A DNA stretch of 6,062 nucleotides, from the NCBI GenBank assembly GCA_030839105.1, contig JAUZEI010000402.1, positions 1 through 6,062 on the forward strand. Reading direction: 5' to 3'. Shown piece after piece: positions 1-4,117 of this stretch. Each line of letters starts with the position of its first letter. Positions within the stretch are counted from its first letter, which is position 1. Source of the stretch: Actinomycetota bacterium (lineage in GTDB: Bacteria > Actinomycetota > Acidimicrobiia > IMCC26256 > PALSA-610). The translations under genes and the position numbers were made by a program. The notes beneath the pieces were generated by a model that was not told where the DNA came from, searched no databases, and was given only the letters and a program-made list of their open reading frames with translations.

Positions 1-819
1 GCGCTCGCGACCGAGCTCGGTGTCATCGGTCTGCTCAACGTGCAGTACGCGGTGAAGGAGAGCCGGGTCTTCGTGATCGAGGCGAACCCGCGTGCGAGTC
101 GGACCGTGCCGTTCGTGAGCAAGGCGACCGGTGTGCCGCTTGCCAAGATCGCGGCGCGCCTGATGCTCGACGCGACACTCGACGAGCTCGCCGCCGAAGG
201 CTTGTTGCGACCGCCCGCGACCGGTCGTCATGTCGCGGTGAAGGAAGCCGTCCTCCCGTTCAATCGTTTCCCCGACGTCGACACCATCCTCGGACCGGAG
301 ATGCGCTCCACCGGTGAGGTCATGGGCATCGACCGGACCTTCGGAATGGCATTCGCGAAGAGTCAGGCCGGCGCCGGCAATCGCCTGCCGCGCTCGGGCA
401 CGGTGTTCCTGTCGCTCGCCGACCGCGACAAGGTCGCGGGAACGGTCGCCGCGCTGCGGTTCTTCGAGCTCGGCTTCTCGATCGCGGCCACCGCGTCGAC
501 GGCCCGCCAGCTCGAGGACAACGGAGTGCGGGTCGACATCGTGGTCGCCAAGGTGGGCGAGGACGTCGGGGTCGATGCGGTCGACCTCATCTCGTCGGGC
601 AAGGTCGATCTGGTGATCAACACGCCGCGCGGGCGCGGGCCCCGGTCGGACGGCATGCACATCCGGCGGGCCGCGATCGTCCACGGCGTGGCGTGCATCA
701 CCACCGTCGCGGCCGCCCTCGCCGCGGCGGCCGGCATCTTCGAGGCCGCCCAGCGCGACCCGGAAGTGCGGTCCCTGCAGGAGTATCACGCCGATGGCCA
801 GCTCCGACTCGAGGTGTGA
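1..819 (+). CDS. carB: Carbamoyl-phosphate synthase large chain, C-terminal part (5' truncated by window)
   Basis: The large subunit of carbamoyl-phosphate synthase makes carbamoyl phosphate from bicarbonate, ATP and glutamine-derived ammonia (supplied by CarA), for pyrimidine and arginine synthesis in the cytosol. The frame is open from base 1, and the window holds the last 272 residues of a protein that is usually about 1,070-1,100 long. Residues 1-60 end the second ATP-grasp domain: the Q (residue 15), E (27) and N (29) of NVQYAVK and IEANPRASRTVPF match the metal-binding Q829, E841 and N843 of E. coli CarB. Conserved KEAVLPFNRFP and GPEMRSTGEVMG follow. From about residue 130 comes the MGS-like allosteric domain, with LVINTPRGRG and a downstream IRR/TT pattern. 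The allosteric-loop lysine is kept (AKVGED), but the following motif differs from the usual EGRPN. The gene ends in TGA, 44 bp before pyrD, so co-transcription is likely. Identification is secure. Confidence 0.97.
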   Translation, partial: ALATELGVIGLLNVQYAVKESRVFVIEANPRASRTVPFVSKATGVPLAKIAARLMLDATLDELAAEGLLRPPATGRHVAVKEAVLPFNRFPDVDTILGPEMRSTGEVMGIDRTFGMAFAKSQAGAGNRLPRSGTVFLSLADRDKVAGTVAALRFFELGFSIAATASTARQLEDNGVRVDIVVAKVGEDVGVDAVDLISSGKVDLVINTPRGRGPRSDGMHIRRAAIVHGVACITTVAAALAAAAGIFEAAQRDPEVRSLQEYHADGQLRLEV

Positions 820-863
820 CCGCCGATGAGCCAGCGACGTGAGGTCGGCGGCGTGAGGTCGGG
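820..863 (+). promoter_or_regulatory. carB-pyrD junction: inverted repeat, short direct repeat and possible 13-codon ORF
   Basis: This 44-base gap has three visible structures. First, CCGCCGA (820-826) is perfectly complementary to TCGGCGG (845-851), giving a 7-bp GC-rich stem with an 18-base loop. Second, GTGAGGTCGG occurs at 839-848 and again at 853-862; the second copy carries the GAGG (855-858) that best serves as the pyrD ribosome-binding site, 5 bases before its ATG. Third, an ATG at 826 opens a 13-codon frame (MSQRREVGGVRSG) whose TGA (865-867) overlaps the pyrD ATG as ATGA, a geometry typical of translational coupling. Its own ribosome-binding site would be GAGG at 811-814, which is rather distant. 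All of this could be chance in GC-rich DNA. No promoter or terminator is apparent. Confidence 0.25.
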
Positions 864-1925
864 ATGACGCTCGGGCGCAAGGGTCGGCGCCGTGCCCCGG
901 ACGTCGATCTCTCCGTCTCGCTCGGCGCGTTGCAGCTACCCAATCCGATCATCGCCGCGTCGGGCACGTTCGGCCACGGCGCCGAGTTGGCCGCGCTGTG
1001 CGATCCCGGGGCGATCGGAGCGGTTACCACCAAGTCGGTCGCAGTGTTCGCGTCCGAGGGCAATCCGCCCCTGCGCGTCGCGGAGGCGCCGGGCGGCGGG
1101 ATGATCAACTCGGTCGGCCTCCCCGGACCGGGTGTCGACGCGTGGATCGCGCACGACCTCCCCGCGCTCGAAGCGCGCGGCGCGCGCGTCATCGCGTCGA
1201 TCTGGGGGCGCACGGTCGCCGACTACGAAGCCGCAGCGCGCGCGCTCAAGAACGTCGCCCACCGCGTCATCGCGATCGAAGTCAACCTGTCGTGTCCCAA
1301 TGTCGAAGCGCGCGCGCAAGTGTTCGCGCACGCACCGGAGACGACGCGCGACGCGACGAATGCGGTCGTCGACGCGCTCGGCGGCGCGGCGCCGGTCTTC
1401 GCGAAGCTGTCGCCGAACGTCACCGACCTCGTCGCGATCGCGGGCGCGGCGCTCGACGCGGGCGCGGACGGGCTCACGTTGGTCAACACCGTGATGGGGC
1501 TCGTGATCGACGCGCAGGCCCGTGCGCCGCGGCTCGGCGCGGGCGGTGGCGGAGTTTCGGGTCCGCCGATCCACCCGGTTGCGTTACGCGCGGTGTGGGA
1601 GGTGTCGCGCGCGTACCCCGGCGTTCCGATCATCGGCACCGGCGGTGTGAGCACCGGCGAGGACGCGGTCGAGATGTTGCTCGCGGGCGCGTCGGCGGTC
1701 GGCGTCGGAACCGCGACCTTCCTCGACCCGCGCGCCACGTTGCGTATCGTCGAAGAGCTCGGCGCGTGGTGCGCGCAGAACGACGTCGCGCGCGTCCGCG
1801 ACCTGATCGCCGGTCTCGGCGCCGACGGTCTCGGCGAAAACCGTCTCGGCGAAAACCGTCTCGGCGAAAACCGTCTCGCCGGAGATCGCCTCACCGAAGA
1901 CCGGAGCGGAGGACAGATTCAATGA
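864..1925 (+). CDS. pyrD: Dihydroorotate dehydrogenase, class 1B-like catalytic subunit (PyrD/PyrDB)
   Basis: A cytosolic FMN flavoprotein that oxidises dihydroorotate to orotate, the fourth step of UMP synthesis. The 353-residue sequence is one TIM-barrel domain. Visible landmarks are ASGTFGHG (residues 32-39), TTKSV (55-59), GGGMINSVGLPGPGV (77-91) and VNLSCPN (140-146), whose Cys144 is the class 1 catalytic base (class 2 has Ser). Then come KLSPN (181-185), NTVMGLVID (208-216), SGPPIHPVALR (232-242) and the C-terminal phosphate-binding IIGTGG/VGVGTA. The NTxxGxxID and SGPxIxPVALR patterns fit class 1B, which normally pairs with the FAD/iron-sulfur subunit PyrK to use NAD+; no pyrK is adjacent here. 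The domain ends near residue 316. The remaining ~37 residues are a pentapeptide repeat tail, extra to the family. Alanine codons are strongly GCG-biased. GAGG 5 bases before ATG 864 supports this start. The TGA overlaps the pyrF ATG. The enzyme is secure; subclass 1B is very likely. Confidence 0.95.
   Translation: MTLGRKGRRRAPDVDLSVSLGALQLPNPIIAASGTFGHGAELAALCDPGAIGAVTTKSVAVFASEGNPPLRVAEAPGGGMINSVGLPGPGVDAWIAHDLPALEARGARVIASIWGRTVADYEAAARALKNVAHRVIAIEVNLSCPNVEARAQVFAHAPETTRDATNAVVDALGGAAPVFAKLSPNVTDLVAIAGAALDAGADGLTLVNTVMGLVIDAQARAPRLGAGGGGVSGPPIHPVALRAVWEVSRAYPGVPIIGTGGVSTGEDAVEMLLAGASAVGVGTATFLDPRATLRIVEELGAWCAQNDVARVRDLIAGLGADGLGENRLGENRLGENRLAGDRLTEDRSGGQIQ
1813..1902 (+). repeat. Six 15-bp tandem repeats forming the C-terminal tail of pyrD
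   Basis: Six consecutive 15-base units begin at 1813, 1828, 1843, 1858, 1873 and 1888. Units two to four (1828-1872) are identical, GTCTCGGCGAAAACC. Unit one ends in GCCGACG instead of GAAAACC, and units five and six are diverged. The period is a multiple of three, so PyrD gains pentapeptides reading GLGAD, GLGEN, RLGEN, RLGEN, RLAGD and RLTED without losing frame. The charged, glycine-rich tail lies outside the TIM barrel and is probably disordered. Three perfect copies suggest recent slippage expansion, so copy number may vary between strains. The array stops 5 bases before the pyrF ribosome-binding site. Confidence 0.95.
1908..1913 (+). promoter_or_regulatory. Ribosome-binding site of pyrF
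   Basis: GGAGGA lies inside the last pyrD codons, 8 bases before ATG 1922. It decides between two adjacent in-frame ATGs (1922 and 1925) in favour of 1922, which has the better spacing and forms the ATGA overlap with the pyrD stop. PyrF can therefore be translated both independently and by coupling to PyrD. Confidence 0.75.
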
Positions 1926-2614
1926 TGGACGTTCGTCGCAAACTCGCAGTCGCCCTCGACGTACCCGACCTCGACCGGGCAGAACAGCTGGCCAAAGAGG
2001 TCGCGCCGTGGTTCGGCATCGCCAAGGTCGGCCTCGAGCTGTACTCCGCCGCGGGCCCCGAAGCGATCGCCCGCATGCGCGCGCTCGACCTCGAAGTGTT
2101 CGCCGACATCAAGCTGCACGACATCCCGACCACCGTCGGTCGCGCCGCGCGCGTGCTCGGTCGCCAGGGTGTCCGTTACCTCAACTTCCATGCCGCGGGC
2201 GGAACCGAGATGTTGCGCGCCGGTGTCGAGGGACTCGCCGAAGGCGCGCGCGACGGCGGCCATGAACACGCGATCCCGATCGCGGTAACCGTGCTCACCA
2301 GTGATCCCGAAACGGGCGCGTTCGACGAACGACTCGCGCGCGCGATCGAATCGGGATGCGGCGGAGTGGTGTGCTCGGTCGACGAGATCGAGCGCGTGCA
2401 CACGGCGCGTTCCGATCTCGTGACGATCGTTCCCGGGGTCCGATTCGCCGACGGCCCGCGGCACGATCAGGCGCGAGTCGGTACGCCGGAAGGCGTTGCG
2501 GAGGCGGGCGGAAACGTCCTCGTCGTCGGACGCGCGGTCACCCGAGCCGACGATCCGCGTGCCGCGGCGGAGCGAGTATCCGACGCGGTGACGCACGCGC
2601 TTTCGGGGAGCTAG
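1922..2614 (+). CDS. pyrF: Orotidine 5'-phosphate decarboxylase, type I
   Basis: Decarboxylates OMP to UMP, the last step of de novo pyrimidine synthesis; a cofactor-free cytosolic TIM-barrel enzyme that acts as a dimer. The 230 residues match the usual type I length. ALDVPD (residues 11-16) supplies Asp13 and AKVGLEL supplies Lys35. The signature FADIKLHDIPTTV (60-72) carries the catalytic Asp62-Lys64-Asp67 array, with the dimer-partner aspartate conserved. The phosphate-binding end reads VPGVRF (170-175) and LVVGRAVTRADDPRAA (200-215). The gene overlaps pyrD by 4 bases (ATGA) and has a good GGAGGA site, so it belongs to the pyrimidine operon. From memory, Mycobacterium and Streptomyces carry the longer type 2 PyrF at this same chromosomal position, so type I here is unusual in context. 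The gene ends in TAG, followed closely by a hairpin. Confidence 0.97.
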   Translation: MMDVRRKLAVALDVPDLDRAEQLAKEVAPWFGIAKVGLELYSAAGPEAIARMRALDLEVFADIKLHDIPTTVGRAARVLGRQGVRYLNFHAAGGTEMLRAGVEGLAEGARDGGHEHAIPIAVTVLTSDPETGAFDERLARAIESGCGGVVCSVDEIERVHTARSDLVTIVPGVRFADGPRHDQARVGTPEGVAEAGGNVLVVGRAVTRADDPRAAAERVSDAVTHALSGS

Positions 2615-2619
2615 CGCGA

Positions 2620-2643
2620 GAACGGCGCGCACGCAAGCCGTTC
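2620..2643 (+). terminator. Hairpin after pyrF, candidate terminator
   Basis: GAACGGC (2620-2626) and GCCGTTC (2637-2643) form a perfect 7-bp stem with a 10-base loop, starting 5 bases after the pyrF stop. No T-run follows, so this is not a classic intrinsic terminator, although high-GC actinobacteria often use hairpins without a U-tract. Its position between pyrF and a promoter-like sequence fits the end of the pyrimidine operon, or partial attenuation of read-through. Confidence 0.45.
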
Positions 2644-2648
2644 GCCAG

Positions 2649-2676
2649 TTGCGATGGAGCGAAGTATCGCTATGCT
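2649..2676 (+). promoter_or_regulatory. Candidate sigma-A-type promoter for the mihF-gmk-rpoZ operon
   Basis: TTGCGA (2649-2654) resembles the TTGACA -35 box (4 of 6), and TATGCT (2671-2676) resembles the TATAAT -10 box (4 of 6, fitting the TANNNT actinobacterial pattern). The spacer is 16 bases. Transcription would start around 2683, leaving a leader of about 70 bases before mihF. The spacer contains AGCGA-AGTA-TCGCT (2658-2671), a 5-bp inverted repeat abutting the -10 box that might bind a regulator or be chance. This is the least GC-rich patch of the gap, which adds some support. Confidence 0.5.
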
Positions 2677-2742
2677 GCGTCGCTGCTGATTCGGGAAGCT
2701 CCACTCGTCCCGGATCTCCCGTTCGCATCACGCAGTCGCGCC

Positions 2743-2748
2743 GGAGGA
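2743..2748 (+). promoter_or_regulatory. Ribosome-binding site fixing the mihF start
   Basis: A strong GGAGGA lies 5 bases before ATG 2754. It selects the start MANPPTLTPEQ over an upstream in-frame start at 2649, which would fall on the predicted -35 box and add 35 residues with no family resemblance. Confidence 0.85.
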
Positions 2749-2753
2749 ACAAC

Positions 2754-3083
2754 ATGGCGAACCCGCCCACGCTCACACCGGAGCAACGTCAACTCGCGCT
2801 GGAGAAGGCCGCGGTCGCGCGCCGTCAACGAGCCGAGGTGAAGGACAAGCTGAAGATCGGTTCGCTCACATTGCGCGAGCTGTTCGATGCCGCCGACCGA
2901 GGCGACGAGTCGGGCGACATGCTCGCGAAACTGAAAGTCGTGAGCGTGCTCGAGTCGCTCCCCGGCGTCGGCAAGGTGCGGGCCCGGCACATCATGTCGG
3001 AGCTCGAGATCTCCGAGAGCCGGCGTCTGCGCGGGCTGGGCACGAACCAGCGGCGGGCGCTGCTCGAGAAGTTTGCCGGCTGA
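2754..3083 (+). CDS. mihF: Actinobacterial integration host factor (mIHF/sIHF), nucleoid-associated protein
   Basis: A small basic DNA-binding protein that shapes the actinobacterial nucleoid. It was named for its role in mycobacteriophage L5 integration and is unrelated in fold to E. coli IHF. The 109 residues match the family's roughly 105. The N-terminal part is a long charged helix (TPEQRQLALEKAAVARRQRA, about residues 8-27). The C-terminal part is the helix-two-turn-helix DNA-binding domain: LESLPGVGKVRARHIMSEL (66-84), ISESRRLRGLG (86-96) and the terminal RRALLEKF. The GVGK turn and the RRLRGLG segment are nearly as in the Mycobacterium protein. It begins a transcription unit after a 139-bp gap with a candidate promoter, and its 3' end overlaps the proposed gmk start by 11 bases. 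Placement directly before gmk-rpoZ is conserved in Actinomycetota. Identification is secure. Confidence 0.95.
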   Translation: MANPPTLTPEQRQLALEKAAVARRQRAEVKDKLKIGSLTLRELFDAADRGDESGDMLAKLKVVSVLESLPGVGKVRARHIMSELEISESRRLRGLGTNQRRALLEKFAG

Positions 3084-3741
3084 CGAAAGCGAGTCCGGCA
3101 CAGGGGATTCCGGCACAGGGGATTCCGGCGCACCCGGCGATGGTCGGGGCGTCCTGCTCGTCCTGGCCGGCACCTCCGGGGCGGGCAAGGGCACGATCGG
3201 TTCCCGGCTGCGGGAGTCAGATCCTGCGCTCAACTGGTCGGTGTCGTGGACGACGCGGGCCCGGCGGGCCGGCGAACGCGAAGGCGTCGACTACCACTTC
3301 GTGAGCCGTGAGGAGTTCGAGCGCCTCCGCGACGAGAGCGGCTTTCTCGAATGGTTCGAGGTTTACGGCGACCTCAAGGGCACGCCGCTCCGGTACGTCG
3401 TGGACGAGCTGGCCCAAGGCCACGACGTCATGCTCGAGATCGACGTTCAGGGCGCTCTCGCGGTCAAGCGGGCCCTCCCGGAGGCGCTCCTGGTCTTCGT
3501 GCAGGCCCCCAGCCGCGCCGAGCAGCGCCGGCGCCTCGAGAGCCGGGGGAGCGAGACCGAGGAGTCGATCGCGCGGCGTCTGGAACGGGCCGAATCCGAG
3601 GAGCGAATCGGGGCCGAGGAGTTCGACGGGGTCGTCGTCAACGACGACGTCGGTCAGGCCACGGCCGAGGTCGCTGCTATCCTGGCCTTCCGCCGCGCCC
3701 GCGGCCGCTCTCCGCACGGAGACCCTCCTCACGGAGACTGA
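3073..3741 (+). CDS. gmk: Guanylate kinase
   Basis: Phosphorylates GMP to GDP using ATP, essential for GTP and dGTP supply and for recycling (p)ppGpp precursors; cytosolic. At 222 residues it is slightly longer than the usual 190-210. The core starts near residue 26: P-loop AGTSGAGKGT (32-41), GMP-binding VSWTTRARRAGEREGVDYHF (57-76), FLEWFEVYGDLKGTP (91-105), LEIDVQGA (121-128), the lid arginines in RRRLESRGSETEESIARRL (152-170) and VVNDD (188-192). The residue after the P-loop Lys is Gly, as in adenylate kinases, rather than Ser/Thr. The first 25 residues are an acidic Gly/Ser-rich repeat extension and the C-terminus is a short PHGDP/PHGD repeat. The only available start before the P-loop is TTG 3073, inside the end of mihF, with no good ribosome-binding site, so it probably depends on coupling to mihF. 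The function is secure; the exact start is less so. Confidence 0.94.
   Translation: MPADESESGTGDSGTGDSGAPGDGRGVLLVLAGTSGAGKGTIGSRLRESDPALNWSVSWTTRARRAGEREGVDYHFVSREEFERLRDESGFLEWFEVYGDLKGTPLRYVVDELAQGHDVMLEIDVQGALAVKRALPEALLVFVQAPSRAEQRRRLESRGSETEESIARRLERAESEERIGAEEFDGVVVNDDVGQATAEVAAILAFRRARGRSPHGDPPHGD
3094..3123 (+). repeat. Two 15-bp tandem repeats in the N-terminal extension of gmk
   Basis: TCCGGCACAGGGGAT occurs twice back to back (3094-3108 and 3109-3123). A third, diverged copy begins TCCGGC at 3124. The repeats encode SGTGD-SGTGD, then SGAPGD, in frame, within a presumably disordered acidic leader ahead of the guanylate kinase P-loop. The sequence is unrelated to the pyrD repeat, but the 15-base period is the same. 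Confidence 0.9.
3712..3741 (+). repeat. Imperfect 15-bp duplication at the C-terminus of gmk
   Basis: CCGCACGGAGACCCT (3712-3726) is followed by CCTCACGGAGACTGA (3727-3741), identical in 11 of the first 12 bases and encoding PHGDP then PHGD-stop. The duplication runs into the gmk stop codon. TCTCCG-CA-CGGAGA (3709-3722) also forms an inverted repeat here. The tail is outside the conserved kinase fold. Confidence 0.7.
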
Positions 3742-3746
3742 AGGAG
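3741..3746 (+). promoter_or_regulatory. Ribosome-binding site of rpoZ
   Basis: AAGGAG begins on the last base of the gmk stop codon and sits 4 bases before ATG 3751, a somewhat short spacing. It favours the start MAERRPSL over an internal in-frame ATG at 3775 (MEPRIETL), which has no such site. Confidence 0.65.
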
Positions 3747-3750
3747 CCTG

Positions 3751-4068
3751 ATGGCTGAACGCCGCCCGTCGCTCATGGAGCCTCGCATCGAGACGCTCAT
3801 GAACAAGGTCGATTCGAAGTTCACGCTCGTCACGCTCGCCGCGATGCGCGCCCGCGAGATCAACGATTACTACAACCAGCTGGGCGAGGGACTCGGGCGG
3901 ATCGTCCCGCCCCAGGTCACGTCGGTATCGCGCAAGCCGCTCTCGATCGCGCTCGAGGAGATCTCGGTCAACAAGATCGTCTACGAACGCATCGAAGAGC
4001 CCGAGGCCGGTGCCGACGAGGGCGCGGCCGTCGAGATCGTCGACACGACCCCCGACGCGTCGGCCTGA
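3751..4068 (+). CDS. rpoZ: DNA-directed RNA polymerase subunit omega
   Basis: The small omega subunit clamps the C-terminal part of beta-prime, aiding assembly and stability of RNA polymerase core; in proteobacteria it also contributes to ppGpp binding. The 105 residues include the actinobacterial hallmarks: MEPRIETLMNKVDSKFTLV (residues 9-27), AAMRAREINDYYNQLGEG (30-47) and RKPLSIALEEISVNKIVYE (61-79). The tail from about residue 80 is acidic and low in complexity, as is common in this family. The gene starts 9 bases after gmk, consistent with one transcript; gmk-rpoZ adjacency is widespread in bacteria. Identification is secure; the start could alternatively be ATG 3775. Confidence 0.95.
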   Translation: MAERRPSLMEPRIETLMNKVDSKFTLVTLAAMRAREINDYYNQLGEGLGRIVPPQVTSVSRKPLSIALEEISVNKIVYERIEEPEAGADEGAAVEIVDTTPDASA

Positions 4069-4117
4069 TCGAGCCCGGCCGAAGCCTTCGCAACCTCGAG
4101 TCGGCGGGTCCCGTCCG

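Noticed and set aside
1813..1902. CRISPR array
   Set aside because: The 15-base units are contiguous with no spacers and are translated in frame, so this is a coding tandem repeat.
998..1921. Upstream extension of the pyrF frame through pyrD, suggesting a 538-residue fusion
   Set aside because: The extension is an Arg-rich out-of-frame reading of pyrD. PyrF has a good ribosome-binding site and ATG at 1922.
2649..2753. Longer mihF start adding 35 residues
   Set aside because: The added residues do not resemble the family, they overlap the likely promoter, and a strong ribosome-binding site serves ATG 2754.
4010..4117. Longer coaBC start at GTG 4010
   Set aside because: The added Arg/Pro-rich stretch is a frame-shifted reading of the rpoZ tail, and the CoaBC family normally starts just before the GGIAAYK motif.
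4069..4117. Terminator or promoter between rpoZ and coaBC
   Set aside because: Only a 4-bp stem with a 3-base loop (4080-4090) and a CTCGAG palindrome are visible, with no T-run and no -10 box. This is too weak to call.
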